A DNA stretch of 64,000 nt from assembly GCF_015999335.1 (NCBI RefSeq), contig NZ_JAEACP010000008.1, positions 124,001 to 188,000 of the forward strand. Reading direction: 5' to 3'. The stretch is from Tabrizicola soli (lineage in GTDB: Bacteria > Pseudomonadota > Alphaproteobacteria > Rhodobacterales > Rhodobacteraceae). Shown piece by piece: positions 24,624-33,447 of this stretch. Under the pieces are notes generated by a model. It was given only the letters and a program-made list of their open reading frames with translations. It ran no database searches and was not told where the DNA came from. Both the position numbers and the translations under genes were made by a program. Each line of letters opens with the position of its first letter. Positions within the stretch are counted from its first letter, which is position 1.

Positions 24624-25796
24624 ATGACCGCCACCCCGTACCACCTGATGACCAAGCCGGTCGGGCCGCGCTGCAACATCGACTGCAGCTATTGCTACTA
24701 TACCGAGAAGGAAGAGCAGTACCCGGCCGAGCGGAAATTCCGCATGTCCGAGGCGACGCTGGACCATTATGTCCGCGCGCATATCGCGACCACGCTCGAG
24801 GCGGGGCAGGCCGAGGTCCACTTCGCCTGGCAGGGGGGCGAGCCCACTCTGCTTGGCCTGGAGTATTTCCGCCGGATCGTCGAACTGCAGGCCAGGCATC
24901 GCCCGGACGGCGTCAGGATCACCAACAGCATCCAGACCAACGGCACCCTCCTGGACGCGGAGTGGGCGGCCTTTCTGGCCGCGCAGGATTTCCTGGTCGG
25001 CCTCAGCGTCGATGGCCCGCGGCAGAAGCACGACCACTACCGCAGGGACCGCGCCGGCAGGCCCACCTTCGACATGGTGATGCGGGGGCTGGACCATCTG
25101 CGCGCGGCCGGGGTCGAGTTCAACATCCTGACGACGGTGCACCACGCCAATATCCATCGCGGCAAGGAGCTTTACCGTTTCCTCCGCGATCTCGGCTCGC
25201 CCTACCTGCAATTCATCCCGATCGTGGAACGGGCCAGCGGCAAGCGGATGGCCGCGCCGCCGCAGATCGAAACCGGCCCCGACCTCCCCGCCGCCCCGTG
25301 GAGCGTGGCACCCAAGGCCTATGGCAAGTTCCTCTGTGACATCTTCGACATCTGGTATCGCCAGGACGTCGGCCGCGTCTTCGTGCAGTTCATCGAGACG
25401 CAACTGGCGCTCTGGGCGGGCCTGCCTTCGATGCTGTGCATCTTCGCCGAAACCTGCGGCAACGCACTGGCGCTGGAGCATAACGGCGACGTCTATGCCT
25501 GCGACCATTTCGTCTATCCGCCCTACCGGATCGGAAACATCGCGGAAACGCCCCTGCGCGATCTGGTCTGGTCCGAAAAGGCGCGGGCCTTCGGCCAGGA
25601 CAAGGCGGACAGCCTGGCGGCCGAATGCCGGAAGTGCCCGTTTCTCTTTGCCTGCAACGGCGGCTGCCCGAAACATCGGTTCCTCAGGTCAGACGATGGC
25701 CCGAAGAACTATCTTTGCGAGGCCTACAGGATGTTCTTCCACCACGCTGGCCCCCGCATGCGGATGCTGGCGGCCATGCACCATGGCCGATCATGA
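24624..25796 (+). CDS. radical-SAM anaerobic-type sulfatase maturase
   Basis: Converts the active-site Cys or Ser of sulfatases to formylglycine with S-adenosylmethionine, without oxygen. The 390 residues have the radical-SAM cluster motif CNIDCSYC (Cys 17, 21, 24), the SAM-binding FAWQGGEPTLLG stretch, and a C-terminal SPASM region with Cys-rich AETCGNALALEHNGDVYACD and CRKCPFLFACNGGCPKH for two auxiliary clusters. It directly follows betC (8 bases), whose Cys-type site is the obvious substrate. It is the last gene of the cluster and convergent with the ribitol operon. Confidence 0.93.
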   Translation: MTATPYHLMTKPVGPRCNIDCSYCYYTEKEEQYPAERKFRMSEATLDHYVRAHIATTLEAGQAEVHFAWQGGEPTLLGLEYFRRIVELQARHRPDGVRITNSIQTNGTLLDAEWAAFLAAQDFLVGLSVDGPRQKHDHYRRDRAGRPTFDMVMRGLDHLRAAGVEFNILTTVHHANIHRGKELYRFLRDLGSPYLQFIPIVERASGKRMAAPPQIETGPDLPAAPWSVAPKAYGKFLCDIFDIWYRQDVGRVFVQFIETQLALWAGLPSMLCIFAETCGNALALEHNGDVYACDHFVYPPYRIGNIAETPLRDLVWSEKARAFGQDKADSLAAECRKCPFLFACNGGCPKHRFLRSDDGPKNYLCEAYRMFFHHAGPRMRMLAAMHHGRS

Positions 25797-25818
25797 GGTC
25801 TTGTCTCGCCGGGCGGGC

Positions 25819-27438
25819 CTAACGCGATCGAAGTTTCCCCCGCAGCACCCGCGCGGTGCGCTGGAAGGCCGAGAAGGCTTCGTAGCGGTCGGCATGAAGC
25901 CTTGCCAGATCGCCGCTTGCCGGCAGGAAGACCCTGGCGCTTCCCGACATGGCCGCCATGGCCTCGGCGGCGGTCCGGTAGAGGCCCGAAGCGGTGGCGG
26001 CAAGCATGGCCGAGCCAAGCAGCACCGGCTCGGGCGCGGCGGGAAGGGCAACGGGGCGGGCGGCGCTGTCGGCGAGGATCTGGCAGGACAGCGGGCTTTG
26101 CGCCGCGCCGCCGCTGGCGATGATCGTGTCGATCCCGATCCCCTTGTCGGCGAAACGGTCGAGAAGCTGCCGCAGCCCGTAGCCGATGCCCGAGAGCCCG
26201 GCGAGATATAGCTGCGCCAGGCTGTCGATCCCGCGATCGAGGCCAAGCCCCGAGATGACCGCGCGTGCGTCCGGCTCGGCGAAGGGCGAGCGGTTGCCGA
26301 TGAACTCGGGCACGACGATGATCTCGGCCGCGGCGTGGATCGTGTCCGACAGGGTCGGGCCCAGCGTTGCGGCATGGGCCGCGACATGGGCGATCAGGGA
26401 GAGGCCGCGCGCCCCGGCCTCGGCGGCAAGGGCGGGGGCGTCGCGGTGCAGGTGGACAAGATGGTCCAGCGCCGCCCCGGCGGCAGACTGGCCGCCTTCG
26501 TTCAGCCAGAGGCCCGGCAGCATGGCGTCGAAATAGGGACCCCAGACGCCGGGGACCGGGGTGGCGCCTTGGGTGGAGGCCATGGAGCAGGCGGAGGTGC
26601 CGAAGATATAGGCCAGCCGCTTTGTCGGATCGGGGACGCTGCCGGGGAGGATGACGCCAAGCGTGCCAAGCCCCCCGGCATGGGCGTCGATCAGCGCGGC
26701 GGCGACCGTTACCCCGGCGGGCAGGCCGAGATCGGCGGCGGCGGTTGCCTTGAGGCCCCCCAGCGGGGTGCCCGGCGGAACGACCTCGGTCCCGATGCGC
26801 CGGAAGCCTTCCTCGGCCAGCGCGTTTAGGCCGATGGCGTGGAAATAGCCCGGATCCCAGCGGCCCTCATGCGCGAGGTAGGTCCATTTGCAGGTGACCG
26901 TGCAGGAGGATCGCGCCAGGCGGCCGGTGGCGCGCCAGGTCAGATAGTCCGACAGGTCGAAGAAATGCGCCGCCCCGGCGAAGCTGTCGGGCAGGTGGCG
27001 GGCAAGCCAGAGGAGCTTCGGCGTCTCCATCTCGGGCGAGATGCGGCCGCCGACATAGTCCAGCACGGCATGGCCGCCGGCGTTGATCTCCTCGGCTTCG
27101 GCTTGCGCGCGGTGGTCCATCCAGACGATGACGTTGCGGGCCGGGTCGCCGGAGGGGCCGACGGGGATGCCCTGTCCCCGGTCGCCCACGGCGACGAGCG
27201 AACAAGTGGCGTCGAAGCCGATGCCCCGGATCGACTGGGGCGTGACGCCTGCCTCGACCATCGCCTCGCGCACGGCGGCGCAGACGGCTTGCCAGATCTG
27301 CTCCGAGGATTGCTCGACGATCTCGCCCGGCTCCTGCCACATGGTGACGGGATGCTTGCCCACGCCCAGAAGCCGCCCGGAGGCATCGAACACCCCCGCC
27401 CGCGCCGATCCCGTTCCGACATCGACCCCGATCAGCAT
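25819..27438 (-). CDS. rbtK: D-ribulokinase (FGGY-family carbohydrate kinase)
   Basis: Predicted to phosphorylate D-ribulose to D-ribulose 5-phosphate, the second step of ribitol catabolism. The 539 residues are a two-domain FGGY kinase. The N-terminal phosphate loop is GVDVGTGSARAGVFD (4-18); GIGFDATCSLVAVG near 72-85 and MDHRAQAEA near 106-114 fit the ribulokinase/YDR109C branch; the C-terminal IIASGGAAQSPL carries the adenosine motif. The substrate is assigned mainly because the next gene matches ribitol dehydrogenase, one base away. It is the last gene of the leftward operon. Confidence 0.88.
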   Translation of the reverse strand: MLIGVDVGTGSARAGVFDASGRLLGVGKHPVTMWQEPGEIVEQSSEQIWQAVCAAVREAMVEAGVTPQSIRGIGFDATCSLVAVGDRGQGIPVGPSGDPARNVIVWMDHRAQAEAEEINAGGHAVLDYVGGRISPEMETPKLLWLARHLPDSFAGAAHFFDLSDYLTWRATGRLARSSCTVTCKWTYLAHEGRWDPGYFHAIGLNALAEEGFRRIGTEVVPPGTPLGGLKATAAADLGLPAGVTVAAALIDAHAGGLGTLGVILPGSVPDPTKRLAYIFGTSACSMASTQGATPVPGVWGPYFDAMLPGLWLNEGGQSAAGAALDHLVHLHRDAPALAAEAGARGLSLIAHVAAHAATLGPTLSDTIHAAAEIIVVPEFIGNRSPFAEPDARAVISGLGLDRGIDSLAQLYLAGLSGIGYGLRQLLDRFADKGIGIDTIIASGGAAQSPLSCQILADSAARPVALPAAPEPVLLGSAMLAATASGLYRTAAEAMAAMSGSARVFLPASGDLARLHADRYEAFSAFQRTARVLRGKLRSR

Positions 27439-27439
27439 C

Positions 27440-28186
27440 TTACAGGTCCACCGTATTGGGCAGGATCACCAGGTCGCGCACCACCACCCCCTTGCGGCGG
27501 GTCAGCATGAACAGCACCGCCTCGGCCACCTCCGTGGGCTGCATCAGGCTGCCGTTGGCCAGCGCCTCCTCCATCTTCGCCTTCGGCCAGTCGTCCAGCA
27601 AAGCCGTCACCACCGGGCCGGGCAGGACCGCGCCGACACGGATGCCATGCGGGGCAAGCTGGCGGCGGATCGTATGGGCGAAGGCCTGCACGGCGAATTT
27701 CGAGGCGGTGTAGATCGGTTCCCACACCACGGGCACGACACCGGCGATGGAGGAGGTCAGCAGGATGTCGCCCGTCTTCCGCTCGATCATGTGGGGGAGC
27801 ACCGCATGGATCGACCGGAAGGCCGCGTTGATATTGAGGTTGAGCATCCGGTCCCAGGCATCAGGGTCGCCGTCCTGCACCGGGCCGCCGACATAGCCCC
27901 CGGCATTGGCGTGGAAGATGTCCAACTGGCCGGTCAGCGCCAGGATGCGGGGCAGCATGCCCGAGACCTGCGCGCCGTCGAGAAGGTCCACCACCAGCGG
28001 CTTCGCCTCCGGCCCAAGCTCCTGGCACAGCGCCTGCAGCCGGTCCCCGGCGCGGTCGATCAGCACCACCTTTGCCCCTTCCGCCAGCATCGCGCGGGCG
28101 CATTCGAGGCCGATCCCCGAGGCCGCGCCGGTGATCGCGGCCACTTTTCCGTGCAGTCTCATGTCGGTCTCCTTACCCCCGGCCAT
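27440..28186 (-). CDS. rbtD: ribitol 2-dehydrogenase (SDR family)
   Basis: Oxidises ribitol to D-ribulose with NAD. The 248 residues form a classical short-chain dehydrogenase, with TGAASGIG at 11-18, the NAG motif HANAG at 84-88, and catalytic Tyr151-x3-Lys155 in YTASK. Long segments ([36 protein letters not shown], the C-terminal VILPNTVDL) closely match my memory of Klebsiella ribitol dehydrogenase, which makes the substrate call unusually specific for an SDR. Its start overlaps the permease end by 14 bases. Confidence 0.93.
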   Translation of the reverse strand: MAGGKETDMRLHGKVAAITGAASGIGLECARAMLAEGAKVVLIDRAGDRLQALCQELGPEAKPLVVDLLDGAQVSGMLPRILALTGQLDIFHANAGGYVGGPVQDGDPDAWDRMLNLNINAAFRSIHAVLPHMIERKTGDILLTSSIAGVVPVVWEPIYTASKFAVQAFAHTIRRQLAPHGIRVGAVLPGPVVTALLDDWPKAKMEEALANGSLMQPTEVAEAVLFMLTRRKGVVVRDLVILPNTVDL

Positions 28187-29408
28187 GGCTGACGCGCGAC
28201 TGGCGGGCCAGGCTGTCGACGATCACGGCGATGGCAAGGACGCCCCCGGTGATCATGTAGCGCAGGGATGACGACAGGTTCAGCAGCGTCAGCCCGTTGG
28301 AAATCGCCTGGATCACGATGATCCCCAGCACCGCCGACCAGGCCGAGCCGCGCCCGCCGAAAAGGCTGGTCCCGCCGATCACCGCCGCCGCGATGGCGTT
28401 CAGGTTCACGTCGCCGGTCCCGGCCTGCTGGCTGGAGGAGGCGAGGCGCGAGGCCGAGAGGATGCCGCCCAAGGCCGCGAGCGTGGAGCAGAGCATGAAG
28501 GCCGACAGGTAGATGCGGCGGACGTTGATCCCCGACCGCCGCGCGGCCTCCCTGTTGCCGCCGACGGCGAACATCGACCGGCCCCATTGGGTGCGGGTCA
28601 GGCCGTAGTTCAGGATCACGGCCAGAAGGACGAAAAGGCCGAACATCATAGGCACGCCGCGCCCGAGGTGCAGGTAGTAGATCGCTCCCTCCAGCGCCAC
28701 GGTCAGGGCGGCGGCCTTGAGGACGAGGCGGGTCAGGGGCTGCGAGGAGAGACCCGCCGCCTGGCGCTGCCGCATGACCGACAGGCCGACCCAGACCATG
28801 ACGGCTCCGGGCACGAGGCCGAGGAGATAGGAGAGCCAGGCGGGCAGGATCCAGAGCTGGCCGAAGCCCACCAGCGGCGAGGCGAAGGGCAGGTTGATCG
28901 AGCCGGTGGGGCCGAGGATGTAGAGTTGCAAGCCGAGAATGGCGAGAAGGCCCGAGAGGGTGGAGACGAAGCTGGGCATCCCGAGGCGGTTGTAAAGGAC
29001 CGCGTAGACCGCCCCGATCAGCGCGCCGGTGGCGAGTGCGGCGAGGATCGCCAGCGGCAGGGACACACCCGCATTGACCCAGAGGACGCCGATCATCGCC
29101 GAGGCAAGGCCGCTCATCGAGCCGACGGAAAGGTCGATCTCGCCCAGCATCAGGACGCAGACGATGCCGAGGGAGATGACGCCGACGGTGGCGCAGTCGA
29201 AGAGCAGGTTGACGAGGTTGTTCGGCGCGAGGAACACCGGGTTCAGCATTGAAAACACGGTGGAAATCAGGATCAGCCCGATGATGACCGGGAGCATCCC
29301 GAGGTCGCCGGACCGCAGCCGGTCGGAGAAGTCCTTCAGCGCGCCTTTCAGGCTGTCGTCGTGGTGGACGCGTGCATCGGCCCGGTCGAGAGTGGGTTTG
29401 TCGCTCAT
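28173..29408 (-). CDS. sugar/polyol ABC transporter permease (CUT2, XylH-like)
   Basis: Membrane subunit of a CUT2-type importer, probably for ribitol. The 411 residues hold about ten to twelve hydrophobic helices, more than RbsC-type permeases (about 320 aa) and near XylH in size. The family segments [19 protein letters not shown] (about 109-127) and the [16 protein letters not shown] loop (about 280-295) are present. The ATG overlaps the ATPase stop by 4 bases. The substrate is inferred from the linked ribitol enzymes. Confidence 0.92.
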   Translation of the reverse strand: MSDKPTLDRADARVHHDDSLKGALKDFSDRLRSGDLGMLPVIIGLILISTVFSMLNPVFLAPNNLVNLLFDCATVGVISLGIVCVLMLGEIDLSVGSMSGLASAMIGVLWVNAGVSLPLAILAALATGALIGAVYAVLYNRLGMPSFVSTLSGLLAILGLQLYILGPTGSINLPFASPLVGFGQLWILPAWLSYLLGLVPGAVMVWVGLSVMRQRQAAGLSSQPLTRLVLKAAALTVALEGAIYYLHLGRGVPMMFGLFVLLAVILNYGLTRTQWGRSMFAVGGNREAARRSGINVRRIYLSAFMLCSTLAALGGILSASRLASSSQQAGTGDVNLNAIAAAVIGGTSLFGGRGSAWSAVLGIIVIQAISNGLTLLNLSSSLRYMITGGVLAIAVIVDSLARQSRVSHGRG

Positions 29409-30214
29409 GCCGGTGTCCCCCCTGCTTCGGCTGCCAGCCGTTCCTGCCTGCGCGAGACGGAATTCTCGCTGGCCCCGGTGATCGCGGCGACCAGGTCCTG
29501 ATGCGAGGTCTCGGCGGTGAAGACGCCGTTGTTGCGGCCAAGGCGCAGGACCACGATGCGGTCGGCGACGGCGCGGACGTCTTCCATGTTGTGGCTGATG
29601 ATGATGACGCCGAGACCCCGGTCGCGGACGCGCTCGATGAGGTTCAGCACCTCGGCGGTCTGCGCCACGCCAAGCGCGGCGGTGGGTTCGTCCAGCATGA
29701 TGATCCGGGGGTCGAGGAGAAGCGAGCGCGCGATGGCCACGGTCTGGCGCTGGCCGCCCGACAGCGATGCGACGGGTTCGCGGACGGAAGGAATGCGGGC
29801 GGCGAGTTCCTTGAGGAGCGTCCAGGCCCGGACCTCCATCTGGACCTCGTCCAGCCGCCAGGGCGACAGTTCGTGGCCGAGGAAGAGGTTCGCCACCACG
29901 TCGAGGTTCTCGCAGAGCGCGAGGTCCTGGAAGACGGTGGCGATCCCCATCTCCAGCGCCGTCGCGGGGGTATCCAGCGTGACCGGGCGGCCCATGTATT
30001 CGATGGCGCCCTCGGTCGGCTGGTGGACGCCCGCCAGCACCTTGACCAGCGTGGACTTGCCTGCGCCGTTGTCGCCGACCAGCGCCACCACCTCGCCCGC
30101 GTGGACGTCAAGCTCGATGTCGGTCAGCGCCGAGACCGCGCCGAAGCGCTTGGAAACGCCGCGGAGCGAGAGGATGCGTTCCCCCTTCGCGGGCAGTCTT
30201 TCGCGTGCCTGCAT
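29405..30214 (-). CDS. sugar/polyol ABC transporter ATP-binding protein (single domain)
   Basis: Energises the CUT2 importer. The 269 residues contain one nucleotide-binding domain: Walker A GDNGAGKST, ABC signature LSGGQRQ, and Walker B IIMLDEPTAALG. Ribose- and xylose-type systems usually have two fused domains of about 500 aa, so this is the short FrcA-like form and would work as a homodimer. A GGGGAGGAAG ribosome site fits the ATG at 30214 giving MQARER; an upstream ATG five codons earlier lies before that site and is rejected. Confidence 0.92.
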   Translation of the reverse strand: MQARERLPAKGERILSLRGVSKRFGAVSALTDIELDVHAGEVVALVGDNGAGKSTLVKVLAGVHQPTEGAIEYMGRPVTLDTPATALEMGIATVFQDLALCENLDVVANLFLGHELSPWRLDEVQMEVRAWTLLKELAARIPSVREPVASLSGGQRQTVAIARSLLLDPRIIMLDEPTAALGVAQTAEVLNLIERVRDRGLGVIIISHNMEDVRAVADRIVVLRLGRNNGVFTAETSHQDLVAAITGASENSVSRRQERLAAEAGGTPA

Positions 30215-30234
30215 GTCTTCCTCCCCCATGAAGT

Positions 30235-30258
30235 GCCCGGCCCCTTAAGGGACCGGGC
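30235..30258 (-). terminator. intra-operon hairpin after the binding-protein gene
   Basis: GCCCGG and CCGGGC enclose CCC-TTAA-GGG with one C/A mismatch: a stable hairpin just after the binding-protein stop and before the ATPase ribosome site, without a T-run. Such hairpins commonly stabilise binding-protein mRNA or attenuate transcription into the rest of a transporter operon. Confidence 0.5.
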
Positions 30259-30266
30259 CTGGTCAA

Positions 30267-31313
30267 TTACTGGGTGATCCCCAGTGCCTTGCAACCTTCG
30301 GCATATTCGCCGGTGCAGATTTCCTCGGGCGTGTTGATGCCCTTGTCGAAGATTTCCGCCTTGATGTTCTCGGCCGTCACCACCGCCGGGACGAAAAGCT
30401 CCGAGGGCGTGTCGTAGAGCGTGGTCTTCGCCTCGGGTGTCTCGCCCTTGAGGAAGGCCACCGCGACGTTGGCTGCCGCAGCCGCCACGATCTCGGAGGG
30501 TTTCGAGATGGTGTTGTACTGGTCGCCCGAGATGATCAGTTGCAGCGCCGCGATGGTCGCGTCGTTGCCCGTCACCGGCGGGACGGGATCGACGCCCGCA
30601 GCCTTGAAGGCCGCCACCGCGCCGCCGCCGGTGCCGTCATTCGCGGCGACCACGCCGACGATCTCGGCCCCGAAGCGGGTGATCTGGCCCGCCGCCCATT
30701 GCTGGGCTTCCGGCGGCGCCCAGTCGGGCGTGTCGAACTCGGCCAGCGTCTTGTAGGGCGAGGCGTCGAGCGCCGAGTCGATGCCGTCGCGGATCAGCCC
30801 GGCGGCGGCGTCGGTGGGCGAGCCGTTGATCTGGAGGACCCCCGCGCCGTCCGGCACGCCGCTGGCCTTCAGGTGGTCGACCAGCGATTGCGCGATGGCC
30901 TGGCCGATGCCCTTGTTGTCGAAGGACACGTAGTAATCCGCCGGGGCATCCGGGATCGGGCGGTCATAGGCGATGACCTTGACGCCCTGCGACTGCGCCA
31001 GCGTCACCAGCGCGGCGGCGGCAGCCGAGTCGACGGGATCCAGCACGATCACCTTCGCGCCCTGCGCCAGCACCGAGTTGAACTGCTGCTGTTGCAGCGC
31101 CACGTCGGCATTGGCGTTCTGATAGATCACCGTGCAGTCGGGGCAAAGCTTCGCCATCTCGGCCTGGAAGCCGGGATAGTCGTGCTCCTCATAGCGGGTG
31201 GAGGCCTGGTCGGGCATCAGGAAGGCCACGGTCGCGGCCTCTTGCGCGAAGGCGGTGCCCGAAAGCAGGGCCAGGGCGGTGCCGGCCATGAGGGTCAGGT
31301 GGGTGCGTTTCAT
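30267..31313 (-). CDS. periplasmic sugar/polyol-binding protein of the ribitol ABC importer
   Basis: The 348-residue type-1 binding protein (RbsB/XylF fold) has a clear signal peptide (about 1-23, cleavage AFA|QE). Family motifs are VIVLDPVDSAAAAALVTLA near 90-108, VIAYDRPIPDAP near 115-126, and GVVAANDGTGGGAVAAFKAAG near 215-235. The ATG has a GGGAGAGAG ribosome site; an upstream in-frame extension has no signal-like features and is rejected. It is the first structural gene of the leftward operon. The ribitol specificity is inferred from operon partners. Confidence 0.9.
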   Translation of the reverse strand: MKRTHLTLMAGTALALLSGTAFAQEAATVAFLMPDQASTRYEEHDYPGFQAEMAKLCPDCTVIYQNANADVALQQQQFNSVLAQGAKVIVLDPVDSAAAAALVTLAQSQGVKVIAYDRPIPDAPADYYVSFDNKGIGQAIAQSLVDHLKASGVPDGAGVLQINGSPTDAAAGLIRDGIDSALDASPYKTLAEFDTPDWAPPEAQQWAAGQITRFGAEIVGVVAANDGTGGGAVAAFKAAGVDPVPPVTGNDATIAALQLIISGDQYNTISKPSEIVAAAAANVAVAFLKGETPEAKTTLYDTPSELFVPAVVTAENIKAEIFDKGINTPEEICTGEYAEGCKALGITQ

Positions 31314-31468
31314 TCTCTCTCTCCCTAAGGTGACGTCTTCTGTCCTGCCGTCCGGGACGGCGCGGTCATTCCCGGCTGCGCTGTTCGGTTGCCCGGCGTC
31401 AGGCAACACCCGGCCGCGCTGCGCACCGGAGGGTCGGGCGCGGCCAGTCATCTCGGTCCTTGTTCGGG

Positions 31469-32347
31469 TCAGGCGGCCAGCGTGCTGTTGTCCTCGTGCA
31501 GCGCGCGGAACCGGCTGGGCGGCATTCCCTTTCGTCGCAGGAACTGACGGTTGAAGTTGGACAGGTTGTTGAAGCCCACCGCATAGCAGATGTCCGTCAC
31601 CGTCTTGCCGGCGTCGTTCATCAACATCTGGCAGGCGAGATTGATCCGCAGGCGGTTGACATATTCCACCACCCCCATGCCCGTATGCCGGCGGAAGCTG
31701 CGCGAGAAGGCGGATGGCGTCATCCCGGCGGTGGCGGCAAGGTCGGTTTCGCCGAAATCCTCGGTCAGGTTGTCGTTGATATAGGCCAGCGCCTTGTTGA
31801 CCCCGGCCGTCATGAAGCCGGACGGGTCGGGCAGGTAGGCGTCCGAGGCCAGCGCCCGCGTCCCGCCGTCGGCCGCAAGGGTTGCCAGCAGGTCAAGGAA
31901 CAGGCTGGCCCGGCGCGGTCCGCGGGCCTGGGTCAGCTCGGCCAGGATCGGCGCGCAACGCTCCGAGCAGCCGTCCGAGAACAGGACGCCACGCCGGCTG
32001 AGCTGGAACAGGCCCGCGAAGCCGCCGGTATCGGGAAACAGCTCGGCGATACGCAGGAGCAGCTCTTCGGGGAATTGCAGCACCCGGCTGCGCAGGGGGA
32101 CGGTTTCGCCCTCGGCAATATGCGAGACCCAGTTGTGCGGCAGGTTCGGCCCGGTCAGCACGAGATTGCCGGGGGCAAACTCGCCGATGAAGTCGCCGAT
32201 GTAGTACCGGCCCGAGGTCGCGACGACCTGGTGCACCTCGAGCTCGGGGTGGAAATGCCAGCGGACGGTGTGGAACGGATAGCCGTGCTCCCAGGCCTTG
32301 AAGGACTGGCCCTGGCCGATCTGGACGACTTCTAGATCCGGCTTCAT
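31469..32347 (-). CDS. AraC-family transcriptional regulator of the ribitol operon
   Basis: The 292 residues have an N-terminal cupin sensor (about 20-100, with HTVRWHFHPELEVHQV and LTGPNLPHNWVS) and a C-terminal double helix-turn-helix (about 190-285, with DLAATAGMTPSAFSRSFRRHTG and ICYAVGFNNLSNFNRQFLRRKG). It is the first gene of the leftward cluster, 155 bases before the binding-protein gene. Activation of the ribitol genes is likely. The start at MKPDLE is set by a GGGGGG site; an upstream frame extension is arginine/glycine-rich and unlikely to be coding. Confidence 0.92.
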   Translation of the reverse strand: MKPDLEVVQIGQGQSFKAWEHGYPFHTVRWHFHPELEVHQVVATSGRYYIGDFIGEFAPGNLVLTGPNLPHNWVSHIAEGETVPLRSRVLQFPEELLLRIAELFPDTGGFAGLFQLSRRGVLFSDGCSERCAPILAELTQARGPRRASLFLDLLATLAADGGTRALASDAYLPDPSGFMTAGVNKALAYINDNLTEDFGETDLAATAGMTPSAFSRSFRRHTGMGVVEYVNRLRINLACQMLMNDAGKTVTDICYAVGFNNLSNFNRQFLRRKGMPPSRFRALHEDNSTLAA

Positions 32348-32780
32348 GCGATCCCCCCTTCCGCCGCGTCTCCCCCACGGCGCAGCGGAGCCTGACGCTC
32401 GCCCCTGCACCCTTATCTTGCCGCAAGGAATCAGGCCCTGCTACCACAGGGGGAATGATGAACTGATATTTTTTTGACTTTCTGCGGTGCAGTATTGTCA
32501 AATTTATTGCCTTGGGCCGAGGCTGCACAGGGACGATTCCGGAAAGGCTCGGGCGACGGCACGTCGAATGGACCCGCAGATGCGCAGGACAATGACAACC
32601 TTTGAAAGAACCGTCCCGGGTCCGGTTCCTGGCCGAGAGGAAAGCAAGCGGCCTATTACAGAAATCTGGACATGCTTGACGGACTGGCGTGTGCGAACAG
32701 CTTCTCATACTAGATTTATTGACAAACAGCTCATGTCTTGATCAAAGTAAGTAGATACTCACTTTTATGCGAAGCTTACC
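32348..32780. other. gene-free AT-richer spacer between divergent araC and tetR genes
   Basis: 433 bases without a supportable gene. Base composition drops well below the surroundings, with T- and A-rich patches around 32460-32510 and 32700-32770. A small CCCTG...CAGGG hairpin lies near 32436-32451, TTGACT at 32474-32479 and TTGACA at 32719-32724 could be -35 boxes, and the TetR operator candidate is at 32744-32765. It must contain the promoters of both divergent units. Confidence 0.6.
32744..32765. promoter_or_regulatory. probable TetR operator upstream of tetR
   Basis: AAAGTAAGT and ACTCACTTT are 9-base arms with one mismatch around a 4-base spacer, centred 26 bases before the tetR ATG. 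Size, symmetry and position are typical of an autoregulatory TetR-family operator. A TTGACA sits 20 bases upstream, so a bound repressor would cover the -10 region. Confidence 0.55.
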
Positions 32781-33416
32781 ATGACATCACGCGCGAAGCA
32801 TCTGCCGTCGGACGAACGCCGGGCCGAAGCGGTCGAGGCGGTGGTCGAGCTTGCGGCCAGGTCCAATCCCGAAGAGATAACCACCTCGGCCATCGCGGCG
32901 CGGATGAAGCTTACCCAGGGGGCGCTTTTCCGGCATTACCCCACCAAGGATGCGATCTGGCAGGGCGTGATGGAATGGGTCTCCGACCGCCTGCTGGCGC
33001 GTATCGACCGGCTGGCGGGGGCCGAGGCGGACCCGCTGGCCGCGCTTCAGGCGATGTTCCTTGGCCATGTGGACTTCATTGCCGAACATCCCGGCGTTCC
33101 GCGCATGATGGCGGGCCAGTTGCAGAACGCCGGCGAGACCCCGGCGAAGCGGATGGCGCGGACCCTGGTGGAAAACTACGGCAACCGGCTGCGCCGGATC
33201 CTTGCCGCCGCCCGCGCCGAAGGTGTCCTGCATCCGACCCTCGATATCGAAGCCGCCGCCGCGCTTTTCCTCGGGATGATTCAGGGGCTGGTGATGCAGC
33301 ACCTCATCCACGGCGACAGCGCGCGCATGCGGGCCGATGCCGCGCGGGTATGGACGATCTACCGTGCTGGCCTCCTTGCCGGGCCACAGGCGCGGGAGCC
33401 GTCGCCAGTCCCCTGA
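32781..33416 (+). CDS. TetR-family transcriptional regulator
   Basis: The 211 residues have an N-terminal helix-turn-helix (about 14-60: VVELAARSNPEEITTSAIAA, then TQGALFRHYPTKDAIW) and a helical ligand domain with TVLI-like C-terminal half. It is 31 bases upstream of, and co-directional with, an HlyD-ABC-ABC exporter set, and has a palindromic operator candidate before its own start. It is the likely local repressor, with a ligand related to the exported compound. The spelling RHYPTKDAIW for the recognition-helix end is typical of the family. Confidence 0.93.
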   Translation: MTSRAKHLPSDERRAEAVEAVVELAARSNPEEITTSAIAARMKLTQGALFRHYPTKDAIWQGVMEWVSDRLLARIDRLAGAEADPLAALQAMFLGHVDFIAEHPGVPRMMAGQLQNAGETPAKRMARTLVENYGNRLRRILAAARAEGVLHPTLDIEAAAALFLGMIQGLVMQHLIHGDSARMRADAARVWTIYRAGLLAGPQAREPSPVP

Positions 33417-33447
33417 AAGACCCCTGCCGCTGCCGGAGATCCCAGCG

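Noticed and set aside
32719-32747. Full sigma70 promoter for tetR
   Set aside because: TTGACA is perfect, but no acceptable -10 hexamer lies at 16-18 bases, so only the operator is listed.
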